Shown: positions 21,311 through 31,323 of the stretch, in pieces
Layout: each line of letters starts with the position of its first letter
Numbering within the stretch: position 1 is the stretch's first letter
Source: CAVTHW01 sp963734625
GTDB lineage: Bacteria > Acidobacteriota > Terriglobia > Bryobacterales > Bryobacteraceae
DNA: 64,000 nt
Assembly: GCA_963734625.1 (NCBI GenBank)
Contig: CAVTHW010000020.1
Coordinates: forward strand, 310,001 to 374,000
Direction: 5' to 3'
Notes under the pieces: generated by a model
The model's database searches: none
What the model was told of the DNA's origin: nothing
The model's input: only the letters and a program-made list of their open reading frames with translations
Program-made: the position numbers and the translations under genes

Positions 21311-22897
21311 CTACTGATTCTTCGGCAACGTGCCGGCCGGATACCTGCTGGTCCACTGCGAGTGCTTGCCCCTTGGACGGGTCAGGACGCGGAAGGCCAC
21401 GTCGTCGCCAGGCTTGATTGTGGCCAGTATCCGCTGCAGGTCAGCGGTCGAGTTGACCGGCTGCTTGTTGATCGCCGTGATGACGTCATTGGGCCCCAGC
21501 CCGATATCCTCCGCGAAGGATCCCGCGTCCACCCGCGTAACCCTTACGCCGCCCTTTTCGGACAGGTTAAGAGACGCTCTCTCGTTCTGCTCGATATTGT
21601 TAGCCCATATTCCAAGTTTCCCCTGGCTCCCCGCAGTCTCGGCAGCGGGCTCCTCGCCAGTGCTGTTCCCTGCAATTTCAGGGTAGACTAGCGAGCGATC
21701 GGCGATGGTGATCGGCAGATCCATTCTCTTGCCGTCGCGCATCAATCCCAGCTTGGCCTGCGAGCCGACTTCGGACTCGGCCACCGCGTTCACCAGATCG
21801 TCGCCGGTCTTCAGCGCTTTGCCGTTCAGCGAGACGAGAACGTCGCCTTCCTTGACTCCCGCTTTCTCGGCTGGGCCGTTGGGCCTCACCGAACTCACAA
21901 ACGCCCCCTCGGTCGCGCCGTAAACCTTCATCAACGCGGCCTTGGAGGCGGTATCGAGGCTGACCCCGATGGACCCGCGCGTCACCCGGCCGGTCTTGAT
22001 GATCTTGTTGTATACGTTGACCGCCATGTTTATGGGAAGCGCGAAGCCTACGCCGGCAGAGCTGTTGGTGTTGGAGTTGGTAGCAATCGCAGTGTTGATC
22101 CCAATGACCTCGCCGTTGATGTTCAGCAGCGGCCCTCCGCTATTACCGGGATTGATGGCGGCGTCGGTTTGCAGAAAATGCTGAAACGACGCATTGGCGC
22201 CAATGTCCCGCCCCTTGGCGCTGATGATGCCGGCCGTCACGGTGGCATCCAGACCGAAGGGCGAGCCAATGGCCACTGCCCAATCCCCCACCTCCACCGC
22301 GTCCGAGTTCCCGATCTTGGCGGCCGGAAGTTTCCTCGGAACATCGATCTTGATCACCGCCAGGTCCGTCTCGACATCGGTTCCGATGAGCTTGGCCGTA
22401 TACTCGGTATCGTCCCCATCCAGCTTGACCTTGAGCCGGTCGGCCCCATCTACCACGTGGTTATTGGTCAGGATGTAGCCGTTAGCGTCCACAATTACGC
22501 CTGAACCGGTGCCCGCGCGCCGTTGCGATTGCCCGCTGTCGCCCCCGTAAGGAGTGCCGAAAAAGCGGCGGAAGAACTCGTCCATGCTGCCCTGGTCGCC
22601 CTGGTCCTGAGGAGCGGTTTGCCGGCGGGGCGTGCGCGCCGCGGATTGTCTCGGAAAGAAGTCGGACGTGATGTTCACCACCGACGGTTCCAGCTTCTTC
22701 GCAAGCTGCGAAAAGGCCGTGGAGAGCTGCACGGGATCGGGGATCGTCAGCGGCGTCGCATCCGGCGCGACTTGGGCCCGCGCGGCCCTGACGCCCGTGT
22801 TCATCAGGGTCCCAATCAGGATCCCGATGGACAAAGTGAACAGCAGCAACGTAAACGACAGAAACTTCTGTTTGCGGACAATCTCCAATAGGTTCAT
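21311..22897 (-). CDS. Membrane-anchored HtrA/DegP-family serine protease with two PDZ domains
   Basis: A 528-residue periplasmic protease/chaperone. N-terminal membrane anchor (residues ~12-35), trypsin-like domain with the catalytic triad His147 (NNHVVDG), Asp178 (ETDLAVI) and Ser253 (PGNSGGPL), then two PDZ domains (~290-385 and ~430-515). The segment between the anchor and the protease is Gln/Arg-rich. A good AAGGAG ribosome site precedes the ATG, and a TATAAT box lies about 30 nt upstream, so this is the first gene of the htrA / PG-binding / ald / glgC run. Confidence 0.95.
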   Translation of the reverse strand: MNLLEIVRKQKFLSFTLLLFTLSIGILIGTLMNTGVRAARAQVAPDATPLTIPDPVQLSTAFSQLAKKLEPSVVNITSDFFPRQSAARTPRRQTAPQDQGDQGSMDEFFRRFFGTPYGGDSGQSQRRAGTGSGVIVDANGYILTNNHVVDGADRLKVKLDGDDTEYTAKLIGTDVETDLAVIKIDVPRKLPAAKIGNSDAVEVGDWAVAIGSPFGLDATVTAGIISAKGRDIGANASFQHFLQTDAAINPGNSGGPLLNINGEVIGINTAIATNSNTNSSAGVGFALPINMAVNVYNKIIKTGRVTRGSIGVSLDTASKAALMKVYGATEGAFVSSVRPNGPAEKAGVKEGDVLVSLNGKALKTGDDLVNAVAESEVGSQAKLGLMRDGKRMDLPITIADRSLVYPEIAGNSTGEEPAAETAGSQGKLGIWANNIEQNERASLNLSEKGGVRVTRVDAGSFAEDIGLGPNDVITAINKQPVNSTADLQRILATIKPGDDVAFRVLTRPRGKHSQWTSRYPAGTLPKNQ

Positions 22898-22927
22898 TGG
22901 ATCGCTCCTTCCGTATCTCCAGACTTA

Positions 22928-22933
22928 ATTATA
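22928..22933 (-). promoter_or_regulatory. Candidate -10 box for htrA
   Basis: A perfect TATAAT on the minus strand lies 30 nt upstream of the htrA ATG in the 61-nt gap after the DMT transporter gene. No convincing -35 hexamer is seen at the normal distance (GTCAGG at 18 nt spacing is weak), so an activator or another sigma factor may be needed. Confidence 0.5.
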
Positions 22934-22958
22934 TGGCAAGACACTCCACACCCTGACC

Positions 22959-23852
22959 CTATAGATGCTTTTCGCCGCGCGCCGGTTTCAATTCGGCCAG
23001 TACAACGCCGGCCACAATCAAAGCGCCCCCGGCCATGCCCCTGCCCGATAGCCTTTCGCTGGCCCAGACGTACGCGACAACATACGCAAAAACCGGCTCG
23101 AGTGCCAGAATTAGCGCCGTCCTGGTGGGGCTGACATATCTTTGAGCCCAAGCCTGAACCGGGAACGCCAGGGCCGTAGCCAGCAACGCTGTCACCACCA
23201 ACGCGGCCAGCAACCCCGGGCTCCACACAATCCGGGGCGTTTCCGCCCACGAAAATGAGCCCAACGAGATCAGAGCGACCAAGCCGACCTGGATCAAGCT
23301 TAGAGCCCCTATGCTGACCTCGGTTGAATAGTGGCCTATCACCACCACATGCGCCCCAAAGGCCAAGGCGCACAGGACCGTCAGCCAGTCCCCAAGGTTC
23401 ATTTGAAACCGCGCGCTTTCAAATGTCATCAATCCCAGCCCAGCAGCCGCTACGGCCACGCCTGCCACCTCCGTGACCTGCGGCACACTCTTATAGACGA
23501 ACGCGGCGATCAAAGGCACCGCGACAATCGACAAGGCTGTGATGAAGGCCGACTTGGAGGCCGTGGTGTACCGCAACCCAACCGTCTGGAAGAAATAACT
23601 GCAGAACAGCAAGAGACCCGCGATCGAGCCGCCTCTCAACCCCTGCCTTAAGGAGGGCCATGACGTGCACTCCTTTCGAAATACGATCGCCAGCGCCAGC
23701 GACGCCAACGTGAAGCGGACCGCCAGGAAGGTTAGCGTGGAGGCATCCCGCAAAGCGTTCTTCACCACGACGAACGTGCTGCTCCACACCAACACAATGC
23801 AGAGCAAGCCGGCGTGGGCGAGCCAGATCTGCCTCCCGCTCTTCGCCGTCAT
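22959..23852 (-). CDS. EamA/DMT-family drug-metabolite transporter
   Basis: About 297 residues with ten hydrophobic segments in two EamA repeats (WSSTFVVVKNALRDAS in the first, PVQAWAQRYVSPTRTALILALEPVFA in the second), the signature of the RhaT/YdcZ-like DMT superfamily. I take the start at MTAKSGRQIW (23852), which overlaps the upstream peptidase stop by 4 nt; the frame remains open to 23948 but that extension is inside the peptidase gene. The substrate is unknown; amino acid or metabolite export is typical and would fit translational coupling to a peptidase. Confidence 0.88.
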   Translation of the reverse strand: MTAKSGRQIWLAHAGLLCIVLVWSSTFVVVKNALRDASTLTFLAVRFTLASLALAIVFRKECTSWPSLRQGLRGGSIAGLLLFCSYFFQTVGLRYTTASKSAFITALSIVAVPLIAAFVYKSVPQVTEVAGVAVAAAGLGLMTFESARFQMNLGDWLTVLCALAFGAHVVVIGHYSTEVSIGALSLIQVGLVALISLGSFSWAETPRIVWSPGLLAALVVTALLATALAFPVQAWAQRYVSPTRTALILALEPVFAYVVAYVWASERLSGRGMAGGALIVAGVVLAELKPARGEKHL

Positions 23853-25105
23853 TCCCCGCCCCTGGCCAGCAGGGGATCGCGCATGAGCAGGCTGATCAGG
23901 AGCAGTATCCGTTTGAGGCCCAGGTCCCTGCCGCCCGAATGGAACCACTCCAGAGGTGTATGGGCGCCCCCGCCCTGCCCGCCCGCGCCGATCGAGACCG
24001 CCTGCAGTCCCTTGGAAAGCGGGATGTTGGCGTCGGTCGAGGCGCAGTCCTGCCGGGCCCGTATGCCGAGGTGGGAATCCACGGCCTTCAGGAAGGCCAG
24101 GATGGGCGCCTGCTCGGGAAGTCGCCCTCCGGGGCGGCTGCCGATCAAACGGATCCTAGCCGTTACCTTGCCCGCCGTGGCTGAGGCGTTCTCCAGTTCG
24201 ACGCCCCGGTCCACGGAGTCGGCCAAGAGTGAGCACAACTCCTCCATCCTCTGGTTGCTCTCACTCCGCAGATCGACCTTGGCGCGCGCCGAATTCGGGA
24301 TCGAATTGATGCTTGTGCCGCCTTCAATCACCCCGAAGTTGTAGGAGGTGCGCGAGCCGGCCTCCGGTCTCGAGCCATCCTGCCCATCCAGGAAATGGGC
24401 CACCGCGCGGCTCAGGGCGTGCGCCGGATTCCCTACCCCGAAATCGCTCCAACTGTGCCCGCCTGGACCGCTGAAGGTAACCTCATAGCGGCGGCTCTCC
24501 AGCGCGGAGCACGTAATGTAATCGGTCGCCGGGCCGTCCAGCACCACGAACGCCCTGGCTTGCTCGCCCAGCGGCGACTCCTCGCAGAAGTGGCGCATGC
24601 CGCTCAGGTTCCCTTCACCCTCTTCGCAAACGTTCGCCAGCAGCAGCAACCCGCAGTGCAGGCCCTCCAGCATGGGCGCCGCATCCAGCGCGCCCGCTAT
24701 CGCCAGCAGCGCCGCCAGCCCCGACCCGTTGTCCGCCACGCCCGGCCCCCGCAGCCTCCCGCCGGGCTCGGCCACGATCTCCTCCGGCGTCCGCGCGGCG
24801 AGCACCGTGTCCAGGTGCGCCGACAGCACGATATAGGGCTCTCCCGGCGTCTTTCGGGGCCGGGCCACGACATTGCCGGCGCCATCCAGGCGCGCCTCGC
24901 AGCCCAACTCGCGCAACGCCGACGCCATCGCTTCCGCGCGCTCGCGCTCAAAGAAAGTCGGCGCGGGAATCCGGCTGATCCGGAGGTGCTGCTCGTTGAC
25001 CCACTGCTTTTCCCGGGTGAACCACTCCAGGCACTGGCGCACTCCCGCCGCTTCGGCCAGATCCGCGACCGCCTTCACCCCTGCCCGCTCCAGCGCCTTG
25101 ATCAT
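23849..25105 (-). CDS. M20-family metallopeptidase (tripeptidase/PepT-like)
   Basis: A 418-residue M20 peptidase. Metal and catalytic motifs are visible: LSAHLDTVL (first His and Asp), GPGVADNGSG (bridging Asp), NVCEEGEGN (catalytic Glu pair), a dimerisation segment FSGPGGHSWSDFG, and a late GGGAHTPLEWF with the last His. These enzymes remove amino acids from di- or tripeptides. Divergent from argF with 71 nt between starts; the next minus-strand gene, a DMT transporter, overlaps it by 4 nt. Confidence 0.92.
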   Translation of the reverse strand: MIKALERAGVKAVADLAEAAGVRQCLEWFTREKQWVNEQHLRISRIPAPTFFERERAEAMASALRELGCEARLDGAGNVVARPRKTPGEPYIVLSAHLDTVLAARTPEEIVAEPGGRLRGPGVADNGSGLAALLAIAGALDAAPMLEGLHCGLLLLANVCEEGEGNLSGMRHFCEESPLGEQARAFVVLDGPATDYITCSALESRRYEVTFSGPGGHSWSDFGVGNPAHALSRAVAHFLDGQDGSRPEAGSRTSYNFGVIEGGTSINSIPNSARAKVDLRSESNQRMEELCSLLADSVDRGVELENASATAGKVTARIRLIGSRPGGRLPEQAPILAFLKAVDSHLGIRARQDCASTDANIPLSKGLQAVSIGAGGQGGGAHTPLEWFHSGGRDLGLKRILLLISLLMRDPLLARGGE

Positions 25106-25176
25106 TCCCTGACAGTGTACCGCGAGGCGCCAGTCCCCCCCTTGACCGCCGCCGGGCGAATGTGTGATTATTCATT

Positions 25177-26136
25177 GTGGTGAATAAACATTCAGTCCGG
25201 ACGGCGGCGAGCGAGGTGGTCCGGAAGCTCCAGGCCAAGCACGTGACCAACGACCTGGACCTCTCCAGCGGCGACCTCTCGAACCTGCTGAGCCTGTCGG
25301 GCGAGGTCAAGCGCAATCCCGCCCGCTACATGGGCGCGCTCGCCGGCCAATACCTTTCGCTGCTGTTCGAGAAGCCGTCGCTGCGCACGCGGCTGACCTT
25401 CGAGTTGGCCATGCAGCAATTGGGTGGAAGCTCGATTCTGAACACCGGCCCCGTGGGCGAGCGCGAGCCGGTCAAGGACATCGCCCGCAACCTGGACCGC
25501 TGGACTAACGCCATCGTGGCCCGGACATTCTCCCAGAAGACCGTTGACGAGCTGGCGCGGTGGTCCGGCGTCCCGGTCATCAACGCCTTGAGCGACCTTT
25601 ACCACCCCTGCCAGGCGCTGGCGGACGTTTTCACCCTGCAAGAGCACTTCGGCGAGCTGCGCGGTTTGAAAGTGGCGTTCCTCGGCGACGGCAACAACGT
25701 GGCCCACTCGCTGATGCTGACCGCGACCCGGCTGGGCGCGAGCGTGGCCGTGGCCACTCCGGCCGGCTATGGACCCAACGCCGAGATCGCCGGACGCGCC
25801 CGGGCGCTGGCCGAGGCCTCGCGAGCCTCTCTCACCATTACGAACGACCCCCGCGAGGCGCTGCGCGGCGCCGACGCGGTCTACACCGACGTCTGGGCCA
25901 GCATGGGCCAGGAGGGCCAGAAGGCGCAGCGGATGAAGGATTTTGCCGCCTTCCAGGTGACCGGCCACCTGCTGGCGCTGGCCAAGCCGTCGGCCGTGTT
26001 CATGCATTGCCTGCCGGCGCGGCGCGGCGAGGAAGTGACCGACGAGGTGATAGAATCGCCCCGCTCGGTGGTGTTCGACCAGGCCGAAAACCGGCTGCAC
26101 ACGCAGAAAGCGTTGCTGCTGATGTTGCTAGCCTGA
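25177..26136 (+). CDS. argF: Ornithine carbamoyltransferase
   Basis: Makes citrulline from ornithine and carbamoyl phosphate. Visible motifs are the carbamoyl-phosphate loop FEKPSLRTRLTFE, the Y/HPCQALADVFT motif, LGDGNNVAHSL, DVWASMGQE and MHCLPARRGEEVTDEV (catalytic Cys). The listed start is the GTG at 25177 (319 aa), but the N-terminus is ~20 residues longer than usual and covers an ARG-box-like site; the GTG at 25243 (VTNDLDLSSGDLSNLL, ~297 aa) is an alternative that fits the family better. First gene of argF-argG-argH-argR. Confidence 0.94.
   Translation: MVNKHSVRTAASEVVRKLQAKHVTNDLDLSSGDLSNLLSLSGEVKRNPARYMGALAGQYLSLLFEKPSLRTRLTFELAMQQLGGSSILNTGPVGEREPVKDIARNLDRWTNAIVARTFSQKTVDELARWSGVPVINALSDLYHPCQALADVFTLQEHFGELRGLKVAFLGDGNNVAHSLMLTATRLGASVAVATPAGYGPNAEIAGRARALAEASRASLTITNDPREALRGADAVYTDVWASMGQEGQKAQRMKDFAAFQVTGHLLALAKPSAVFMHCLPARRGEEVTDEVIESPRSVVFDQAENRLHTQKALLLMLLA
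25181..25194. promoter_or_regulatory. ARG-box-like palindrome at the head of the arg operon
   Basis: The 14-mer TGAATAAACATTCA is a perfect TGAAT-N4-ATTCA palindrome, matching the half-site core of ArgR operators. A weaker partner (TGTGATTATTCA) lies at 25163-25174, about one helical turn and a half away. ArgR sites usually occur in pairs, and argR is the last gene of this operon, so feedback repression by arginine is likely. The site falls within the longest reading frame of argF, which suggests the true argF start is downstream. Confidence 0.6.
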
Positions 26137-26152
26137 GAACGGTTAACGATAT

Positions 26153-27364
<1,212 letters not shown>

Positions 27365-27368
27365 CCGT

Positions 27369-28748
27369 ATGAAACTCTGGGGCGGACGATTCGAGCAGGG
27401 CCCGTCGGAGGTCTTCGAGCGTTTCTCCAACTCGCTGGCCTTCGACCGCAGGCTGATCGACGCCGACATTCTCGGCTCTCAGGCCTTCGCCCGGGCGCTC
27501 GAGCGCGTGGGCATCCTGAGCGCCGCCGAGCGCGTCGCCATCGTGAAAGCCTTCGACCAGATCCTCGAAGAGTCGCGCCAGCCCGCCTTTTTCGCCGGAG
27601 CAACGGACGAGGACGTGCATACCCTCGTCATCCGCAAGCTCTCGGAGAAGGCGGGCGCCCTGGCCGAAAAGATCCACACCGGCCGCAGCCGCAACGAGCA
27701 GGTTTCGCTCGACACGCGGCTGTGGCTCCGGGGCGCAATCGATGAAATCCGCGCTGGGTTGGCCGCGCTGATGGAGAGTCTGCTCGGCCTGGCGCGGCGC
27801 TATCCCGCCGCCATTCTGCCGGGGTTCACGCACATGCGCCGCGCGCAAGCGGTCCTGTGGCCGCACTATCTGCTCGCGTATTTCGAGATGTTCGCGCGAG
27901 ACTGGGAGCGATTCGGTCAGGCGCGAAAAGCGGCCAATCTGCTGCCCCTGGGCTCTGGCGCGCTGGCGGGCAGCGGCTTCCCCTTCGACCGGGAGGAGAT
28001 CGCCCGCGACCTGGGCTTCGAAGGAATCACCCGCAACAGCATGGACGTTGCCGCCGACCGCGACTTCGTTCTCGACTTCCTGCACGCGGCGGCCCTGACC
28101 ATGCTGCACCTGAGCCGTCTGTCGGAGGACTGGATTCTGTACTCCAGCGAGGAATTCGGCTGGCTGGAACTCGGCGACGGAGTAACCAGCGGTTCCAGCC
28201 TCATGCCGCAGAAGAAGAATCCGGATTCGCTCGAATTGATTCGCGGTAAGTGCGGCCGTGTATTCGGCGATTACAACTCGCTGTTCCTGACTATGAAAGG
28301 GCTGCCCCTAACTTACGACCGCGACATGCAGGAGGACAAAGAACCTCTCTTCGACGCCGCCGATCAAGTTAGCGGCTCGCTCGAAATGGCCCGGGTGGTG
28401 GTGGAGTCGGCGCGGCTCGATCCCGCTCGCACGCTGGCCGCCGCCGAGCGAAGCTGGGTGGTCGCCACGGATTTGGCCGAGGCCTTGTCGCGCGCCGGCA
28501 CGCCATTCCACCAGGCGCACAAGTTGGTCGGTCGTCTGGTCTTGGAGAGCGTCCAGCAGGGCAAGCAGCCTTCCGACTGGTCGCCGGAGGCGCTGGCCGC
28601 ATTCGCCCCGGAGTTCACCGCGGAGATGGCGCGCCTGCTCCGCCCGGAAGAGGGAATGAAGACTAGAGAATTGCCCGGCGGCACCGGCCCCGCGTCGGTC
28701 GCGCGCGCCCTGGATGAAGCCGAAAAGCGTTTGACGCTGATGAGGTAG
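27369..28748 (+). CDS. argH: Argininosuccinate lyase
   Basis: A 459-residue fumarase/aspartase-superfamily enzyme splitting argininosuccinate into arginine and fumarate. The signature loop GSSLMPQKKNPDSLELIRGKCG (catalytic serine region) and the N-terminal WGGRFEQGP are present, as are HTGRSRNEQ and LPGFTHMRRAQ. It completes arginine synthesis from ornithine within this operon. Confidence 0.97.
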   Translation: MKLWGGRFEQGPSEVFERFSNSLAFDRRLIDADILGSQAFARALERVGILSAAERVAIVKAFDQILEESRQPAFFAGATDEDVHTLVIRKLSEKAGALAEKIHTGRSRNEQVSLDTRLWLRGAIDEIRAGLAALMESLLGLARRYPAAILPGFTHMRRAQAVLWPHYLLAYFEMFARDWERFGQARKAANLLPLGSGALAGSGFPFDREEIARDLGFEGITRNSMDVAADRDFVLDFLHAAALTMLHLSRLSEDWILYSSEEFGWLELGDGVTSGSSLMPQKKNPDSLELIRGKCGRVFGDYNSLFLTMKGLPLTYDRDMQEDKEPLFDAADQVSGSLEMARVVVESARLDPARTLAAAERSWVVATDLAEALSRAGTPFHQAHKLVGRLVLESVQQGKQPSDWSPEALAAFAPEFTAEMARLLRPEEGMKTRELPGGTGPASVARALDEAEKRLTLMR

Positions 28749-28752
28749 ACCC

Positions 28753-29193
28753 ATGCACAAGAGTTACCGTCAAGGACAGATTCTGAAATTGGTGCGTTCC
28801 AAGTCGATTCGCACCCAGGATGATCTCGCCAGGGAACTCAAGGCCCTGGGCATCGACGCCACGCAGGTCACGCTTTCGCGCGATCTGCGCGAGCTCGGGC
28901 TGGCGAAATCGCCCACGGGTTACTTTCAGGCGGCGCCCGAGCCCGGCGGCCCGTCGCTGGCCACCATGGCCTCGGAATTCCTGCAGGACGCCCGCGCGGC
29001 TCAGAACCTGGTTGTCTTAAAGACCTCGCCGGGCCACGCCAACTCGCTGGCCGTGGCGCTGGACCGCGAAAGCTGGCCGGAAATTGTGGGCACCATCGCC
29101 GGCGACGATACCATTCTAGTGGTCGCTCCCAACTCCGCCGCCGCCGACCGTGCCCGCAAGAAACTAATGAACTTCCTAGCCGTCCTGGAGTGA
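28753..29193 (+). CDS. argR: Arginine repressor
   Basis: A 146-residue ArgR. The N-terminal winged helix (residues ~1-70) has SIRTQDDLARELKALG and the recognition helix with VTLSRDLRELG; the C-terminal domain ends with the arginine-binding signature GTIAGDDTILVV. It starts 4 nt after argH. Being last in the operon it probably represses through the palindrome at the argF head when arginine is plentiful. Confidence 0.95.
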   Translation: MHKSYRQGQILKLVRSKSIRTQDDLARELKALGIDATQVTLSRDLRELGLAKSPTGYFQAAPEPGGPSLATMASEFLQDARAAQNLVVLKTSPGHANSLAVALDRESWPEIVGTIAGDDTILVVAPNSAAADRARKKLMNFLAVLE

Positions 29194-29200
29194 AAAACCG

Positions 29201-29251
29201 GTCAGCCTGAACTGCGCGATTTTTCACGTAAATCGCTCAGTTCAGGCTGAC
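29201..29251 (+). terminator. Long hairpin after argR
   Basis: Arms 29201-29222 and 29230-29251 pair over 21 of 22 positions (one C-T mismatch at 29215/29237), around the 7-nt loop TTCACGT. It lies 7 nt after the argR stop and would fold into a very stable stem. It is likely the transcription end of the arg operon, although the following U-run (TTTT at 29255) is short. It could equally be a processed RNA end. Confidence 0.75.
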
Positions 29252-29274
29252 GCGTTTTCCCGACGCGTTTTCCC
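29249..29274 (+). repeat. 13-nt perfect tandem repeat
   Basis: GACGCGTTTTCCC occurs twice in direct contact (29249-29261 and 29262-29274), overlapping the last bases of the hairpin after argR. It marks the border to a fragment of a beta-barrel gene and may be a rearrangement scar. Confidence 0.8.
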
Positions 29275-29279
29275 AGCAC

Positions 29280-29504
29280 GTGCGGCCGTTCTTCGATGCC
29301 GGCATCTCCCTCGGCCGCTACGACGGCAAGCCGCATGATTTCGTCCATTGTTCGGAGCTCTTCGTCATGGGCGGTGTGACGCTCGGAGGCGGCGTGGCAA
29401 TTTCAATCGCTAAGGGATTTTACGTGCGTCCTCAACTCAGGGTCGCCGGGGGAATCGGGGCCGTCGTTGTGTATGCCAGCATCGGGGCCGGTTACCGCTT
29501 TTGA
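29280..29504 (+). pseudogene. C-terminal fragment of an outer-membrane beta-barrel protein
   Basis: About 74 residues with alternating strand patterns (GGVTLGGGVAISIAKGFYVRPQLRVAGG) and a terminal aromatic (YRF), the usual C-terminal signature for barrel insertion. No signal peptide or N-terminal part is present, so this is the 3' end of a lost gene. It is followed within 45 nt by a degraded metY tail. Confidence 0.6.
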
Positions 29505-29546
29505 CCCATCCCGCAGGGGCGATGGCTATGCGATGTTCCCGCCCCC

Positions 29547-29712
29547 CTATTTCTGTGACGCCCCCAGCGCCTGGTCCAGGTCCCAGAGTATGGCGTCGAT
29601 GTCTTCCAGGTGGAGGCCAGGTGGATCACCAGGCTGCGCGCGTCGCCGACGTTCGCCAGGTGCGAGAAGAGTTGAACGCCCTTGATCCCGAACGAGAACA
29701 CCGCGCCCGCAC
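29547..29712 (-). pseudogene. Degraded metY 3' fragment (tail copy T0)
   Basis: Matches the 3' end of metY (48182-48455) on the minus strand, including the stop-codon region and GASQK-coding sequence, but has lost ~95 nt after CTTCCAGG (29607) and ~40 nt near 29672. No open frame remains. It is the most decayed of five metY tails in the window. The next ~200 nt (29713-29913) shows no recognisable gene. Confidence 0.75.
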
Positions 29713-29913
29713 GCGGCAGGGATTCGAGACGAGGATACTCCCAACGTTGAAGACGCTCTTGCCATCGATGCAGGACGACTTAGTGCTGCCCGATTTGGCG
29801 TTCGACGCCGCCCGCGAGCTGGATCGCTGAGAACCGCGGACGTGGAGTTTGAGACTCCCTGCTTTTCGTGACCAGTTGGTCGCCAGCCAGGCCCGTGGGG
29901 TTGCCACTACTGA

Positions 29914-30639
29914 TCATCGCCCGGAGTTCTCGAGTCTGATCGCGCGTGGAAACAGGATGTTGTTCTCGAGATGGATATGCATGTGCAGGTCCCGCTCCAG
30001 TTCCTGGAGCCCCGCCATCAGGGACCGGTACGTGACGCAGGCATAGTCCGGAATTGCATAGTCCGCCGTGATGGTGCGGATTTCCGCGAGCGCCTTTCCG
30101 GCGCTGTCGTGCTCTGCTTCCATCATTCGGATCGGGTTACCGACAGAACCGAATGGGGCCCTTGGCTGGGGCGCACCGGCGATAGAAGCCGCCTCGCATT
30201 CCGCGATCGCTGGAAACAGGATCGCCTCCTCCTTGCGGATGTGCATCTCCAGCTCGGAACGCACTCCGGCGAAGACGTCCGGAAGCCCGATCAACGTATC
30301 ACCATATTTCTCGTTGTAGACCCGGTAGACCTTCTCAAGACGGGCGCCAAGCGGAGCCAGTTCGCGCCTCAGGTACTCGTGGTGTGTGCCGACGATGTGC
30401 TCGATAAGTTCTCGCAGCGGGGCCGTGCCCCAATTGCGCGCCGAAGTAGTCACCGCGCTCATCGCCGACTCCAGTTCGCTCTGGACCGAAGCCAGGTCGT
30501 GCCCCTTCTCCCGGCAGACATCTGCCAGCGCGCGCTTGCCGCCACAGCAGTAGTCGATCCCCAGTCTCTCGAAAACACGCACCGCGGCCAGAGAACCGGC
30601 TGCGATTTGCGACACGGTCACGTCTTGGGTTTCCAGCAT
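29914..30639 (-). CDS. RIC/ScdA-family iron-sulfur cluster repair di-iron protein
   Basis: A 241-residue protein with an N-terminal ScdA_N domain (LGIDYCCGGKRALADVC) and a hemerythrin-like four-helix bundle supplying His/Glu ligands (THHEYLRRE, MHIRKEE, EAEHDSAGKA, MHIHLENN). Members repair Fe-S clusters damaged by nitric oxide or peroxide; related to YtfE and ScdA. It stands alone, transcribed away from the next plus-strand gene with a 233-nt gap showing no gene. Confidence 0.92.
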   Translation of the reverse strand: MLETQDVTVSQIAAGSLAAVRVFERLGIDYCCGGKRALADVCREKGHDLASVQSELESAMSAVTTSARNWGTAPLRELIEHIVGTHHEYLRRELAPLGARLEKVYRVYNEKYGDTLIGLPDVFAGVRSELEMHIRKEEAILFPAIAECEAASIAGAPQPRAPFGSVGNPIRMMEAEHDSAGKALAEIRTITADYAIPDYACVTYRSLMAGLQELERDLHMHIHLENNILFPRAIRLENSGR

Positions 30640-30872
30640 TTCTACCCCCTGTACCCATCCTAAGCCTGGGAGGTCTGCGTGGCAGTGACTTTGATCACGC
30701 GGAATGGAACATGCTGAGCAGCTCGGGTTGGCGACGGTTTAGATTTCGGGATGTCACGAAACAGAGCCGGGTGTATGCTTGTGGTAGTCGGGATGTTTCG
30801 GGCCGAATTCGCTTGGTTCGGACCAGCGGCCACAGCTCGATTAGTAGATAGGCTCTCAATGGGAGATCGACC

Positions 30873-31271
30873 ATGAAGAGGCATCGCGCATCATGCTTAG
30901 GGCTTTGGTTGGGGTTAACGCTGATCCTCGGATTGGGGATTGTGCCCGTTCTCGTGATGGCGGCGGAACCCCCTATCGTCGGAGCCTGGGAAGGGACTCT
31001 TGATCCAGGCGCCCAGCCTAAGAAACGAATTCTGGTGCACATCTCCTCGGCGGCGGACGGAAGTCTAAGTGGCACGATCGACTACCCGGATGAATCCACT
31101 TCGGGTATCCTGATCACCGCTATCACTTATAAGGAAACTATCCTGCATTTCGAAAGCCGCCCCATTCAAGCTTCTTATGACGGCACCATGAACAAAGAAA
31201 ATTCAGCGATCACGGGAACTTTGAAGCGAGCCGGCGCGACGCTGAGTCTCATCCTTAAGCGGATGCCCTAG
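30873..31271 (+). CDS. Small secreted protein of unknown function
   Basis: A 132-residue protein with a clear signal peptide (to about VMAAEPP) and a short beta-rich mature part containing GAWEGTLDPG and GSLSGTIDYPD, typical of small lipocalin-like or DUF-type acidobacterial periplasmic proteins. No catalytic motif is visible. It resembles in style, but not in sequence, the secreted protein at 50014. No operon partner; DUF488 follows after 52 nt. Confidence 0.6.
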   Translation: MKRHRASCLGLWLGLTLILGLGIVPVLVMAAEPPIVGAWEGTLDPGAQPKKRILVHISSAADGSLSGTIDYPDESTSGILITAITYKETILHFESRPIQASYDGTMNKENSAITGTLKRAGATLSLILKRMP

Positions 31272-31323
31272 CGCCCCGGGTTCTGGATTCCGTCACCGTG
31301 CGTCCGGAAACGTTGGGAGTACG

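Noticed and set aside
29626..29907. Minus-strand frame of 93 codons after tail T0
   Set aside because: It runs through degraded metY sequence in the wrong frame and matches nothing recognisable.
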